Assembly: GCA_030052745.1 (NCBI GenBank)
Contig: JANBVO010000011.1
Location: 372,001-436,000, forward strand
Length of the DNA stretch: 64,000 nt
Reading direction: 5' to 3'
Source of the DNA: Pleurostoma richardsiae
Lineage: Eukaryota; Ascomycota; Sordariomycetes; Calosphaeriales; Pleurostomataceae
Shown: positions 34,603 to 46,571 of the stretch, piece by piece
How positions within the stretch are numbered: position 1 is the first letter of the stretch
Layout of the letters: every line of letters starts with the position of its first letter
Notes under the pieces: model-generated
The model's database searches: none
What the model was told of the DNA's origin: nothing
What the model saw: only the letters and a program-made list of their open reading frames with translations
Made by a program: the position numbers and the translations under genes

Positions 34603-35058
34603 CGGCACCGCAGAGACCCGCCGTCATGTGCGGGATGAAAGGAAGTGTGCGCTGTAGAACATTAGGGGATATTGGCACTTTGGCACGATGCATTCAGTGC
34701 ATACCGCTCATCTCCATCGCATATCTACTGTAGCAATGCATGAGGATGGAAGTCCATCAAAGATGAACCAATGCCCATTTCAGGCTGTTTGAGGCCCCAC
34801 ACCCTCACTGTAATGCCCCGCACCGGTTCCTGCTAGTTACCAGAGTAGCGCACTTTAGCGGTGCGGAGTGTAACGTCGCCGCCAGTGTCTTATCGCTTTG
34901 TGCATTGCGACCACATTCCATCTGAACTCTTTCCTCTCGCCGCTCCGGCCACGATGATGTCTGTGTCTCCTCCCACGAGAGCCCCGTCCTTCGCCAGCTT
35001 GATGATATAACGCTATTCTCTCTCTCCTCCCTGCTGAGCTGTCCTGGACGTCGTCGCC
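34603..35058. other. intergenic: CDC27 3' flank and GH125 promoter
   Basis: About 460 bp between two plus-strand genes; it should hold a terminator and a promoter. Nothing specific is visible. Confidence 0.5.
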
Positions 35059-36858
35059 ATGGGCTGGTTTCGGTCGCTTCTCCCTTTGCTTCTGCCACTG
35101 CTGGCGTCGCAGTCCGTGGCAGGTCGCGAGCAGGCGCGCCTGGGATTCAACCGTGACGCCTGTCCGGATTACACCCTGTACTCGTCATATCCGCAGTGAG
35201 TATTTATTGTTGCTTTTCTTAAGTGCCCGGAAGAGACCAGCAATACTGACGCTGTGACAGTCGACCCTTCAGTGACGGCCCTCTCGCGCTCCCCTTCCAG
35301 CGGCCAGACCCCAGGTGTCGCACATTCCATTCCGACGCGATCGAGAAAGTAATTGAGGATGTCAAGGCACGCATGAAGAATCCGGATCTTGCACGCCTCT
35401 TCGAGAATGCGTTCCCCTCAACCACGGACACGACGGTCAAGTTCCACACCGACGGCACGGACAAGACCAAGAAGGCGAGCACCGGGCGCAACGCACATGA
35501 CGAGGGCAAGTGGGAGGGGCCACAGTCCTTCATCATCACGGGCGACATCATTGCCGAGTGGCTGCGCGACAGCACCAACCAGCTGTCGCCATACCATCCA
35601 CTGGCGAAGAAGGACAAGGCCATCTACAACCTCATACTGGGCGCCATCAACACCCAGGCCGAGTACGTGATCGAGTCGCCGTACTGTAATGCCTTCCAGC
35701 CGCCGCCCATCTCTGGGCTCCCGACCTCGGCAAATGGGCAAGATGACGTGGTTCATCCAGCCTACGAGCCCTCGTTTGTATTCGAGTGCAAATATGAGCT
35801 GGACAGCTTGGCGCATTTCCTCGCGCTGGGCAACTCTTTCTACGAGCACACGCAGTCGAAGGAGTTTATCAACTCGCGGTGGCTTTCTGCGCTGGACACG
35901 GTCCTGAAGGTGCTCGATCAGCAGAGCTTGTCCACTTTTCACCCGGATACGGGTCGATACCGCCGCAACGAGTACACCTTTCAGCGCAACACCAACATCG
36001 GCACCGAGACGCTGAACCTGCAAGGAGTCGGCAACCCGCTAAATAACGGCACGGGCCTCATCCGCTCTGCGTTCCGGCCTAGCGACGATGCCACCATACT
36101 GGGCTTCTTCATCCCGGCGAACGCGATGATGGCCAGCGAGCTGAAGAAGACAGCGGCCATCCTGCGATCTGCGGATCACGATGTGCTCGCACAGACACTT
36201 GAGCAGTGGAGCGAGACCATTACCAAGGGCATATGGGAACACGGCGTCGTGACGCATCGCAAGTATGGCGATGTCTTCGCCTACGAGGTGGATGGCTACG
36301 GCGGCTCCATCTTGATGGATGACGCGAACTATCCCAGCCTGCTAGCCTTACCTCTAATGGGTTTCGTCAAGGAGAATGACCTGACGTATCAGAACACTCG
36401 GAAGATGCTGCTGGACAGGGCTTCGAACCCTTACTACTTACAAGGCCGAGACTTCAAGGGCATTGGAGGTAAGAGAAAGCTCTTGATATTATAGTTTCAC
36501 TGTTCATTTTGATACTGATAGTTGCAGGTCCTCACATTGGTCTCTCGAATGCGTGGCCGATGAGCTTGTTGATTCAGGCACAGACCTCGTCCGACGACAC
36601 GGAGATCATGGAGTGCGTCAACCTGGTCTTGAATTCTGCGAAGTTGGGTCTTGTCCACGAGAGCGTGAACGTGAACTATATCACATCGTACACGAGAAGC
36701 TGGTTTGCTTGTAAGTCCACGCCAGGAATCGGTATGACCTTGTGTTCTCACTAACGGCGATTTCAGGGGCTAATGGAGTGTTTGCGGAGACGATTTTGGA
36801 CCTCGCCAAGCGGAAGCCGCACCTTATCTTCAAGGAGGCGACGCCTTATGAGATATAG
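35059..36858 (+). CDS. Secreted glycoside hydrolase family 125 (exo-alpha-1,6-mannosidase)
   Basis: GH125 enzymes remove terminal alpha-1,6-linked mannose by an inverting mechanism, and in fungi are mostly secreted or routed through the secretory pathway. Exons are 35059-35195, 35261-36468, 36528-36710 and 36767-36858 (539 aa). The protein starts with a signal peptide (MGWFRSLLPLLLPLLASQSV). Family hallmarks are FIITGDIIAEWLRDSTNQL (with the Trp-Leu-Arg-Asp active-site motif), FVFECKYELDSLAHFLALG, GLIRSAFRPSDDATILGF, FAYEVDGYGGSILMDDAN and LPLMGFV. The last exon ends LIFKEATPYEI. A branch site CTAAC is clear in the last intron. Nothing in the neighbourhood suggests a polysaccharide-utilisation cluster. 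Confidence 0.94.
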
Positions 36859-37719
36859 ATCATGATGCAATGACTAGATAGGATAACAGTGGCGTTCCCG
36901 TTCCCATATGGTGAATCGTCCATGCCTCAGGTGTAAAAAATTTTTGTTCCGTATACTCATGTGCTTTTCGGAAGTCGACGGTCAGAAGGTCTGACAGTTC
37001 CAGAGTCTGTCTCTTTCGTCCAAGAGGTCTACAACATCGCGAAACGAACGCCACGACAGCCCCCAACATGGCATGGCTATGTCCTTCAGGATATCTTCAT
37101 AATGCTGTACAACGGCAGCCGGATGATTGGCGTTTACCACCTGTTGCAAGATTGATGAGAAAGCCACGGGGTAGTGAATGTGGCTTCCATCATCAGGCCC
37201 TTCTATCACGGACATGGACAATGGCAAGGCCGATATGGACTTAACTATATGGAGAAGTTCACCCTCGCTGATACGTTGGCTAGATGGACGAGGTAGTCCG
37301 GACCAAATTGCTTCATACCTCTTACCAATCAGTAAGTTCTCAGGCGTAAGGAGTGCATATACAATATGAAGATACTTACCGCTTTCTAGGTCCTTTAATT
37401 CGCAATAGCCTCTCCTGGAGAGATGCACGATGTGTACCGAATGTGACACGGTGATATCAAGTAGAGGGCACTACAGGGAAGCGCCTATATGCCCCGATGA
37501 GCATTCGGGGTTCGACACTCCTCTGGCTCTGGAGCCTCGACCTGGTACCATCTTAGCTGCTCTACGACCTACAGAGGTGCATCGGGTAAGTCAGGCATAC
37601 GAATCGAGGGGAGACGTTGGAGGCAGCACAGGTTCTTCGTCTTCCTCGCTGGTTTTTAGGAAGGCATTGATGTGGGAGTCTTAAACGCAGTCGCTTTTAT
37701 CTAGATCTAGTATTCCCCT
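36859..37719. other. intergenic between convergent genes, with an unexplained minus-strand frame
   Basis: The stretch of 860 bp lies between the GH125 stop and the aminotransferase stop. A minus-strand frame of 155 codons (36982-37449) and an overlapping one at 36860-37069 have some protein-like composition but no recognised domain and no convincing start. I leave it uncalled and list it as a finding. Confidence 0.4.
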
Positions 37720-39389
37720 TTACCTGAAATCATCGAGACCACCACTCTCGCCAACCGCATGATCCCCAGATGTGGGCTTCCCTTCCTTCCTCTCCTTCCG
37801 CAGCGTCTCAACCACCCTACCCAACCTCCGCACCCCCTCCACTATGTCCTCCTCCTCCTCCCACGAGAAGCACAGCCGAATGCTGTTCGCGAACCGCACC
37901 GCGTCCTCGTCCCCCTTGACCTGGAACATCTCCCCCGGCGGCACGACCAGGTTCTCGTCGCGCATCGCCCGGTCCGCGACCTCCCGCCCCGCCAGCCCGT
38001 CCGGGAACGTCACCCACACGAAGTACCCGCCGTACGTGCCCGCGCCCCGGAGGTTCGAGTCCAGCACCTCGATCGTCCCGCCCAGCCGCTCGCGCACCGC
38101 GTCCATCATCAGCCGGTGCCGCCGCCGCAGCGCGGGCCGGCACGCCCCCTCGATGTGCGCCGCCACGCCGCCGCTGCGCAGTATCTCCCAGACCATGGTC
38201 GCCGAGAGCTGCGAGGGCGCGCCGCCGCTCTTGGTCGAGCCCGTCTGCGCCAGGCCGAAGGCGAAGTCCCGCGTCGCCTCCACCCACCCCGTGCGGATCC
38301 CCGGGCCGATCAGCTTGCTGAAGGAGCCGTTGCTGATGGCGTGGCCGAAGTGCTTGCCGCCCTTGTCGTGCGGGCTGGGACCAAGCGCGAAGTCGATGTC
38401 GAACAGCCGGGGTAGGCTGGGGTCAGCAGGGCTGAGAACGGGCTGGGGTGAGGAGGGAGGCTGGGGGCTGGAGGTAGGGGAGAGGGGCCAGGTGAGGAAG
38501 TCGTAAACGTCGTCGCAGATGACGAGGGCGTCGTGCTTGCGCGCCAGGGCGACGAGGCCCTCGCGGCGGGCGAGGCTCATGGTCTTGCCGGAGGGGTTGG
38601 CACAAGTCGGCACGACGTAGATGACATGCTGGTAGGCTTTGCGGTATGGACTGGGATCCTTGTAGACCTGCAATGGCATTTAGTAGATACTCCTTTTCCT
38701 CGGATATTTCCGAGAAGATCGCACAGTGCCACCGCACGTAAAGGGGCAAGTTTGAACAGGCCTCTAGGAACAAGTGAGCAAATACTTACGGGCTCATCAG
38801 GAGCAGCCGCTTCGAACTCCTCCAGGCCCTTCTCCAGCCACTCTAAGTTGATGCCCTCCTCATCCTCCGGCACAGCCCTCAGCCGGCCCTTGAAGCCCGA
38901 GTCCTCGAAGATGGGGCACGCCAGGTAGTAGCACGGCGCGACCGCCCACACGGCCCGGGTGTACACCGGCTCCGTGTACGACTGCAGGATGCAGGCGACG
39001 CTCTGGCTGGCGCCGCCAGTGATGCATATGCGCTCCGGGTCCGGGTCCGCGCCGTAGAAGCCGCCCAGGAACTGCGCCAGCTCCTCGCGGAGGCCCTGGT
39101 GGCCCGGGTCCGGCCCGTACTGCAGGCCGGGGACGTAGACGTCCGGGTCCGAGAGGACCTTGTTGGCGGCGGCCTTGATGAGCTCGGCCGGCAGCAGGCT
39201 CGGCGAGGGCCAACCTCTGAGGAGGTTGATCAGCTTCTTGGTGGCCTGTGGGGCCTGGGGGTCGGCCATGGCCGTGACGAATCCTCGACGGGCGCACCGG
39301 TGGTAGACGGCGTGGTAGCTAGGAAGGCTAGAACTGAAAGGAAAGGGGAAAAGGTTGCGTCTAAGCGATAGCGCTCTATGGCAATTCAT
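37720..39389 (-). CDS. PLP-dependent aminotransferase class I/II (YER152C / 2-aminoadipate-aminotransferase-like)
   Basis: Exons are 38790-39389 and 37720-38667 (515 aa from the upstream ATG, 475 aa from the internal ATG at 39269). The fold is class I/II: INLLRGWPSPSLLPAEL, LQYGPDPGHQGLREELAQFL, ICITGGASQSVACILQSY, then YVVPTCANPSGKTMSLARRE with the conserved Asn and ICDDVYDFL with the Asp-x-x-Tyr that contacts the cofactor. The PLP lysine is in SNGSFSKLIGPGIRTGW. The closest group I recognise is yeast YER152C and bacterial LysN/MocR-like transaminases; the exact substrate is not evident. The first 40 residues are basic and Ser/Phe-rich (MNCHRALSLRRNLFPFPFSS) and look like a mitochondrial leader, while the second ATG would give a cytosolic form. 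Confidence 0.88.
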
Positions 39390-39850
39390 ACGACACCGAG
39401 CCGGAAACAGATTTAGCAGAGAACCCCTTGTTTCGTTCTTGTGCTGCCCTCGAAAAGACTCTGCGCCGAGCCGGCCAGTGACGTTAGCGAGCCGGCGACG
39501 AAAGCCGATGCGGGCCGCTCGCTCGTCGAGAGTGGCCACCGGCCTCCGGAGTCCGTCATGTGACGCCCTGGACCTGCAGCCCTGTGCAGCATCTGCATCA
39601 AGACGTGAATCTTGGATTCAGATACCTCCAGTATAGTCGGGAGGAACCGATTTCAGAAAAAAAGAGTTTGATTTGCCACACAAAGTTGCAGCGTTATAGA
39701 CGGCATCGCACAACTCGACAAGGTTTGTTCCACGAGCATTGGATCAGAAACAGCATCGTGAAAAAGGGGTATCTATAGACGAATATCACTACCTAAATGC
39801 TCGACGCATGCACCGAAAGCAATGTAACCAAACCAAACCGAATCCCCCGA
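39390..39850. other. intergenic: aminotransferase promoter and ESA1 3' flank
   Basis: About 460 bp between two minus-strand genes. Only promoter and 3' flank are expected; nothing specific is seen. Confidence 0.5.
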
Positions 39851-41421
39851 CTACCAGCCCCAAGTCCGGTTCGATGCCGTGAACACTGGAGGCTTCCACT
39901 GTATCCGGTCGGCGTCGATGAACCTCCTCCGCTTCGTCTTCGCCTTCTCCCTCTGCTGCAGCAGCTTGTCTGGAATGACTATCTTATGCTCGCCTTTGTG
40001 GTAGACCTGCATCTTCAGCCACTGGAGCGTGTGCTCGACGTCCTGAGTCGTCATGGATAGGTGCGTAGCGATGCCCTCAATGCTGCACTTCTCGTCTCGT
40101 TCGTTGTACCCGACCAGGAGGTCAACGATGTTTTCTGACCAGTACTGGCGGTAGCTGAGAAGACCAAGATCGGACAGAGGCTTTTCCGGGGAACCGAGTT
40201 TGCCCTCGATCTTGGACAGCTCATAGGAGAACTGAATCAGCACGCGACCGTATCCTTTTCGCTGGTACTGTGGCAGCGTCAGGATACAGGCCACGTTGTA
40301 CCCGTCGGGTGTATCCTTCTCCTTGGAGAAGTACCCGATGAGATGGCAACCCTTCTCGTCTCTCGTTGTCATGACATAGAACAAGAACGGATCCACGTCG
40401 TAGTAGAGCGTCTTGTGGTCCAGGAACATCTTCGACAGCAGACACAAATTCCGACACCACGTCCGTTGCCTCCGGCCGTCAATCTCGAAGAAGGAGAGTT
40501 GGTCATCTCTGTAGATCTCATTTCCTGGTGGATGTTGCAAGGTGCACTTGTGACGATGCCTCGTGAAAGACTTCTGGTCGCCGTAGTAGCTCAGGCAGAA
40601 CTCGCAGATGTACATGAGATCTTCCTGGCCGAAAGACTCCGGGTATGGCGAGAAGTACCACGGGAACAGGTCGTATTTGCCGAACTGGACCTTGGATATG
40701 TTCCGAATCCGCGAGATCTCCGCCGGGTTCTGCGTCATGGAGCCTGACGTCCTCAGCTTCTCGATTTCTTCCTGCCTGCTAAACGCCGGCTCGCCGTCCT
40801 TCTTCCCGCCGGTAGGCTCCTCCCCGTCGATATCCATCTCGTCGCCGCCGGCTGCCGGTGTGGCACCAGAATCCTGACCAGGCGTCGCCTTCTCATCGGT
40901 CTCAGGGGTCGGCCTAGCTTGTCCATCGACGAAGTCGGGCCATGGGCGAGGCGTCTGGCTTTCCGACGTGACGGACTGCTCACGCTTTCCGGGTCTCTTC
41001 TGCGCCTTCTTGGACACCTGCGTCTTCTTTCCCGGTCCCGTCGACGCCTTCTTCACCTTACCATCCTTGGGCTTGTCCTTGTCCGGGTTGGGCCACTCGA
41101 CATCCTGGGTGAAGTCTATGCGGGCGACGGGCACCCACTCGTCGAGTCGCTTGTTGAAGTTGTCGAAGTTGCAGTAGAACTGGCGGCCGCTCTTGGTCTC
41201 TTTGATACTCAGGATCTCAGCTCGGCGAGGTAGGCCATCCTTCTCTACCACGGCGATGCATCCCACCCTAGCGAGGCGATCTGTTAGCCATGATCGTGCA
41301 TGCGACACAGGATCAAGAGACATTTCGGGACTCACTGAATTGAATCTGGGGTCGCCTGCCCCTTTTTGCGCGGTCCATCAGAGCCTACGGCTGCCTCCCC
41401 GTTCAAAGCTCCGGGACTCAT
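39851..41421 (-). CDS. ESA1: MYST-family histone acetyltransferase ESA1 (KAT5), NuA4 catalytic subunit
   Basis: ESA1 acetylates histone H4 and H2A as part of NuA4 and is essential in yeasts. Exons are 41336-41421 and 39851-41267 (500 aa) with a 68-nt intron. The N-terminus has the chromo barrel/Tudor-knot domain ([33 protein letters not shown]). A Lys/Pro-rich linker follows. The MYST domain carries the zinc finger [20 protein letters not shown] with the final Cys next, the catalytic Cys strand [20 protein letters not shown] including the acetyl-CoA loop Q-R-K-G-Y-G, and the catalytic Glu in [14 protein letters not shown]. The end [20 protein letters not shown] is typical of fungal Esa1. It shares a 375-bp divergent promoter with REX4. 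Confidence 0.97.
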
Positions 41422-41796
41422 GATGAAACGGACGCGACGGCGTTGGTGTTTTGATGGAAATGAAGTTTTGTCGCGATTGAAGATGGGAGTTTGCGACAGA
41501 GTGGTTGAAGTCCTCTGAAAATACCCGTTTTGGAGGGGCAATTCTCGTATCTTAGCGCGCTTTCATGCCTGTGGCGGGGAGATCGGTTAGTGGGTTTTTA
41601 AAGTAGCGGCCCCATTTTTGTTCGTCTCTTTTCCGGTCTCACAGCCTTTGGAGAAATCTCAGGCTCACAACTGGAAGCCTTCAGATGACAGATATCCGGG
41701 TCTAGGGCGGCAAACCCGAACTTTGATGAGCGGGATATGACACGGGACACGGAGCTGAGTCTACCGCAACAGTGTTACTAGCCTAGGCTATAAGAC
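41422..41796. promoter_or_regulatory. shared divergent promoter ESA1 / REX4
   Basis: The start codons of a chromatin gene and a ribosome-maturation gene face away from each other across 375 bp, so both promoters must lie here. I could not pick out a diagnostic factor site. Confidence 0.5.
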
Positions 41797-42828
41797 ATGG
41801 CTCCAGAATTGTCGTCGAATTGGAAGAAACTCCAGGCAGCGATCAAGGCGGAATCAACCAACGCGGAGACCAAGAAGGAGACGACCACAGGCATCAAGAG
41901 GAAGGCCGCGGAGATCGGTTCAGCCGAAGCTCGCAAGTCATACGTCAAGAAGCAGAAGGTGGAACCCAGCAGGTCGACCGAGAAGTCGAAGCGCCCCATC
42001 GCAAGGACAGCCAACGGAAAGGTCGTCAAGCCGGAGCAGGGCAAGAAGCGGCGCATGGGCAGCGCCCAGTCCAAGATCACGGAGGAACCGAAGGGGGGTG
42101 TCGCACCGTCGCTAGCGCTATGGGCTGAGGATACTGACATCTCGCCCGAAGACGTCGCCGAGGCGTACGGCTTGGGAGCGAAGGGCAACTCCATGCTTAG
42201 CAGCCTATCCAGCCGGCCGAACGAGGGTCCGGCAAAGGGTGTCGAGGTGGGCAAGTACATCGCCATCGACTGCGAGATGGTGGGGGTCGGCGAGGGGGGC
42301 TACGAGTCTGTGCTGGCGCGCGTCAGCGTCGTCGACTTTCATGGCCGGCAGGTCTACGACTCGTTCGTCCGACCTCAGGAGCGTGTGACGGACTGGCGCA
42401 CCCATGTCAGTGGAGTCGGTCCCAGAGATATGGCAGCAGCGAGGACATTTACGGAAGTGCAAGCTGCCATGGCCGAGCTGTTCAAGGGGAGGATCCTCGT
42501 CGGGCATGATATACGGCACGACCTGGAAGTCCTGATGCTTGAGCATCCCAAGAAGATGATTCGCGATACAGCGAGGTTTTCTGGGTTCAAGAAGTATGGC
42601 AATGGACCCAAGCCCGCTCTTCGAAATCTTTCCCGGGAGATACTTGGTGTCGAAATACAGACAGGGCAGCATTCAAGTATTGAAGACGCCAGAGTGGCTA
42701 TGTTGCTGTTCAGACGGTTCAAACAGGCATTTGACGTTGAGCACGCCAATCGGTTCCCAGATGTCCCTGCAGGCTCGGCAAGTCCGAGACCGAAGAATTT
42801 AAAGGGCAAGAAGAAGCGGAAGAACTGA
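41797..42828 (+). CDS. REX4: RNA exonuclease 4 (REX4, DEDDh family)
   Basis: REX4 is a 3'-5' RNA exonuclease tied to pre-rRNA processing in the nucleolus. It is a single-exon gene of 343 aa. The N-terminal 130 residues are Lys-rich and likely carry nuclear/nucleolar signals. The exonuclease domain shows Exo I IAIDCEMVGVGEGG (Asp and Glu), Exo II VGHDIRHDLEVL and Exo III HSSIEDARVAMLLFRRF with the His and Asp of the DEDDh set. Between them, THVSGVGPRDMAAARTF is the conserved TxVSGI-like stretch of REX4/ISG20 proteins. The C-terminal tail ends KGKKKRKN. Length agrees with other filamentous fungal REX4. The stop is 168 bp from the stop of the convergent methyltransferase gene. Confidence 0.96.
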   Translation: MAPELSSNWKKLQAAIKAESTNAETKKETTTGIKRKAAEIGSAEARKSYVKKQKVEPSRSTEKSKRPIARTANGKVVKPEQGKKRRMGSAQSKITEEPKGGVAPSLALWAEDTDISPEDVAEAYGLGAKGNSMLSSLSSRPNEGPAKGVEVGKYIAIDCEMVGVGEGGYESVLARVSVVDFHGRQVYDSFVRPQERVTDWRTHVSGVGPRDMAAARTFTEVQAAMAELFKGRILVGHDIRHDLEVLMLEHPKKMIRDTARFSGFKKYGNGPKPALRNLSREILGVEIQTGQHSSIEDARVAMLLFRRFKQAFDVEHANRFPDVPAGSASPRPKNLKGKKKRKN

Positions 42829-42996
42829 TCTTCGGGTATATAATCAATGTCTTCGCCCCCTTGCCGTATAACAAGGCATCACTCAACGACTTTGCCAGAA
42901 CACCTCAGTTCCTTGGCCACACTTCGGCTCTTTCGAACCTCGCCATACCCCAACCCGGAGGGCCGTCTAGCCAAGCTGTCGGTGATTCTAGAGCCC

Positions 42997-44675
42997 CTAG
43001 ACGGGCACACCCTCCATCAACTCCATGGCACCTTCTCTTCCGACCGTGATGATCACATCACCGAGCGTCTTCGTTATAAAGCCGGCCTCACAATAAGTAA
43101 AATAGTACTAGATATAGATGTCAATGGCTGGATGCGGAGGACACAGATGTAAGCTTCTTACCTCCCATTTTCTTAGGAAGACCTCTATCTCTTCGTCGCT
43201 CATTCCTTGGTGCTCTTTTCGGAGCGCTGGCCTGATCTTTTCGTCGAAATTTGCCAGAAACTGTTCTCGCCATAGCCTGAGTGTCTTCGCATAGTGCCCG
43301 CCGATGTTTTCGACACGTTCTACAATGAGTGTCCCTGCTGACTCTTTGCTGATGTGGTTGAGCAGTTGGGTTATGGACGGCAGATACCCTCCTGGAAATA
43401 TGTAATGGTTGATGAAACTGAGCCGTGTCAGTCTCAAACGTCACACCAGAAGCGGGTTGCTGGCTTACTCTTCGCTCTTCGAGTACGCCTCATGTCGGCC
43501 TTCCGGCATAGTTATGCACTGAAAGACCGCGATACCGCCATCCTCCTTAAGGAGGTGGTTTATGCAGCTGAAATATGTGCTCAGGAACTCCTGGCCAACA
43601 GCCTCCAACATCTCGATGGAAATGATCTTGTCGTATGTGGTGTCAGTCGGTAAAGCTCGATAGTCCATCAGCCTGACTTCGATCTTGTCTGCGAAGCCTG
43701 CTTCTCTGATCCTCTCCTCGGCCAGAGCCTTCTGCTCCCTTGATAATGTTAGGGTTGTGATTCGGCATCCGGTTCTGCGAACCGCCTCGATGGCAAACGA
43801 GCCCCATCCGGTACCAATCTCCAACACATGGTCGGTGGATTTGATATGTGCCCCATCGATGAACCGGTGGAGTTTCGTCATCTGCGCTTCCTCAAGAGTC
43901 TCTTCCCGCCCGTCCTTCTCTCCGTCGATTGACCATATAGGACACGAATAAGTCATGTCCGGCGACAGAAAAGCAGCGAACATGTCGTTGCTGATATCAT
44001 AATGGGCCGAAATATTTAGCAGAGAATTGGACAGGGTGTTAGTTGATCTCGCAAGCGCGGACACAGTTGTTGACAACGTCGACAGCCAAGTCGTGCCGTC
44101 GCCCATCTGGCCGCGATTTGCAATGAAGAGCTGTTTCAAATATTATGTGTGGTCAGCACTCCGAGTCGAACCGGAAGATGACCGGGAGGATTCTCCTCCG
44201 TTCAAACGCCGGGTTTCATAACCTCTGGCCGTCAAGAACGACTCCGGCTCCCAACAGCCGGACTCTCACCACTAACCTGGAAGAAAGCCGTCAAGTCGGC
44301 GCACTCCACCTCTCCCAGCATGTACGACTCGGAGAACCCCATATCGGCAAACAGGAAGACTCGCATCCAGAATGCCTCCTTCTTCACAACGAGCTCCACC
44401 CGCGGGATGGTCGCCGCTCTCCGGACGCCGTTGGTCTCGGTAGGGAGCTCCGCGGACTTGGTGCTTCCAAGAGCCTGCCCATACACATACCTTGTGCCGG
44501 TCGGCTCGTCTGTCAAAAGGAGGGTGCCGACTTCGATCTGGGCGAGGGTGGAGAGCACGGCCGGCTTGACGATGGACATGGCCGGACCCCAGGTTAGGCC
44601 GCCGAGAACTCCGCGGAGCGCCTCGGTGCTCCGGGACAGCGGCCGCTGTACGGCGGATGGTAATGAAGGCAGCAT
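42997..44675 (-). CDS. Cyclopropane-fatty-acyl-phospholipid synthase-like SAM methyltransferase
   Basis: Enzymes of this family transfer a methyl or methylene group from S-adenosylmethionine to double bonds of fatty acyl chains in membrane lipids. Exons are 44277-44675, 43469-44130, 43162-43417 and 42997-43107 (475 aa). The N-terminal domain (LAQIEVGTLLLTDEPTGTRY, FLFADMGFSESYMLGEVEC) is the lipid-binding part of CFA synthases. The methyltransferase core has ISAHYDISNDMFAAFLSPDM, TYSCPIW, the SAM loop VLEIGTGWGSFAIEAV, and SIEMLEAVGQEFLSTYF, then FINHYIFPGGYLPSI. The third intron brings in the end YYFTYCEAGFITKTLGDVI. The equivalent bacterial enzyme is shorter (about 380-420 aa). The precise lipid substrate is not known from sequence. 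Confidence 0.92.
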
Positions 44676-46571
44676 TGCTTTGACAGGCGAAGAACAGATA
44701 TATGGGACTCAGTCTATAACCGGAACTTGAGTTCTAGTCTACAACAGGATGAGACAGACCTAGAAGAGGAAAAAAAGAACAGGGCTAGCTACATATATGA
44801 GAAACACGGCAAGGACATAACGTGGCTACGCTGAGGCCTCTGAGAACATTAGATACCCCGAGCTCGGATTAGCTAGCGTAGGGTATGCAGTGCGTTCACG
44901 CCGCCTTCGCAGTCTGCGCGCCGATCGAGTCACATCGTCACTTCAAAGACCCGTCTCTCTGTCTGAGCCTAGCCTGTATGAAGCGTGCCAAAATGATCCA
45001 GAGCAGGGATCTCCAGCACGGGAAGAGAGCTCGCCGTGGACTGTAGCGTCCCCGGGACCAACTTTGGTGGGTCTTGCTTTATCTTTGTTTCACGGGGACA
45101 AACCACCTCTTCCGGCCGCGGTAGAACAAAGCGCATAGCACCGAACCTCTTCGAAGCCGTGGCCCGCACATGTACAGTAGATGGAGCCAACGCGCCTTAC
45201 GAGACAGAAATCTCTGGTGCGAAGGAAGCTAAGCACGACAAGCTTCTAGTCTGGGGGGTTGGTTCAGGCTCCGAGGGGGCTTTTGGTTGCATCATCGATG
45301 AGGGGGAGGTTTCTGGAGCCCTGTTGGTTGATCCAGGTTTCAGGGTCCGGTCGGTGCGGATCGCGGAATTCACATTGATAAGAGGGGCACCTCGCCGCTT
45401 GAATATCCAGTCAAGACACCGCACGATTGAGACTAGACTTTTCCTGATGAAGGACCGTATCTTTGACCCTTCAGGGTTGTGAGCCAACAAGACCAGATGG
45501 GGCCAACACTCGACGGAGGAGGCTTTACGCTAAGGTCGGTCTTTGTCTCCGATGGCCAGGGGAAGGACGAGATATCGAGGATCGAGTATCCGTTCGCGCT
45601 ATGTGCTACTGGAACAGACTCATTAATTACAAATTCCGGTAGCGCACTGTCTGTGCTGTTCTGCACCTGTAGCAGCAGCTAGATCTAACTTCGACTCGAA
45701 TGCCATGACTTCTATGACAGGCTTGTTGTTTTCCATTCCCAGGGGTGGAGCAACGGTCACTTACAGAGCTTGCGGTTACTTTCAAGCCTGCCCTTGCCGC
45801 TGACGTAGTTAGCATCTAGTCAAGACTTAGCCATGCCGTCGGGAGTTGTTGACGGCTTTAAAAGACCTCTCTCTGGTCAAGCACGTAATGGAGTCCAAGG
45901 TAGCCTGCGGTGCCCTTGTAACAACAGGCTGCCTTCTCTCCTCAGGCCGCCGCACGAATTCATTGCGCTGACCCCCGGTCCCCCACCCCAATTCTCATCC
46001 GAACTTTGGCAGCACCCTATAGACCTAAATACAAGGGAAGTATGTCAACAGCGGGGAGGTAGCTGGGGAGCGCGGTGGCCTAACGGTTAAACACTTGCTT
46101 CCTTCGAAAACAGCTTTCATCCTATGAACCTCAGACACGGCCCCCTACCGTACTTGCCCTCATGACGCATGATGGGGAGGAGGGATCAGCCGCAAATCAA
46201 ATGCCCGCAAAAGCCGAAAGGCAGGGGGCGCAGTAGCTGGGACGCTGAGATCCCAGGCTGGGCCTGATGAAGTCAAGAGGAGCTCACCCGCCTGCTGAGC
46301 TTCTCTTTTTGACCTCCTGTCGACAGCTTTGGCTCCTGGTTCAAATCGGGGATGTTCCTCATGGTTCACTTCTGTATCTTGTACACCTGATTCTCTGTCA
46401 CGTTGCTTTTTCCATCTTCTGCTGTTCGTATTGACGACCTGACATGGACATGGGGATAACAGGCAAATCGATTGTGCTTCTGATTCCATTCCCAGACTAC
46501 AACCTGAACGCCTCTTCATATCCTGACCAAGTTACCGTAAACGCCGGAGAATCTCCCAGAAACACCCGCTC
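44676..46571. other. 1.9-kb intergenic region
   Basis: The methyltransferase promoter and the 3' flank of the RNase H2C gene lie here. Frames on both strands near 45036-45690 overlap one another and I cannot support any as coding. An A-box-like string near 46076 has no matching B-box, so no tRNA is called. Confidence 0.45.

Noticed and set aside
45036-45690. Overlapping frames of 70-150 codons on both strands
   Set aside because: Neither strand shows a start, splice pattern or motif. Mutual overlap suggests chance open frames in GC-rich DNA.
46070-46150. A tRNA-like A-box (TGGCCTAACGG) near 46078
   Set aside because: No B-box at the right distance and no acceptor-stem pairing. The only B-box-like string (GGTTCAAATC near 46330) is about 250 nt away and does not fold into a T-arm.
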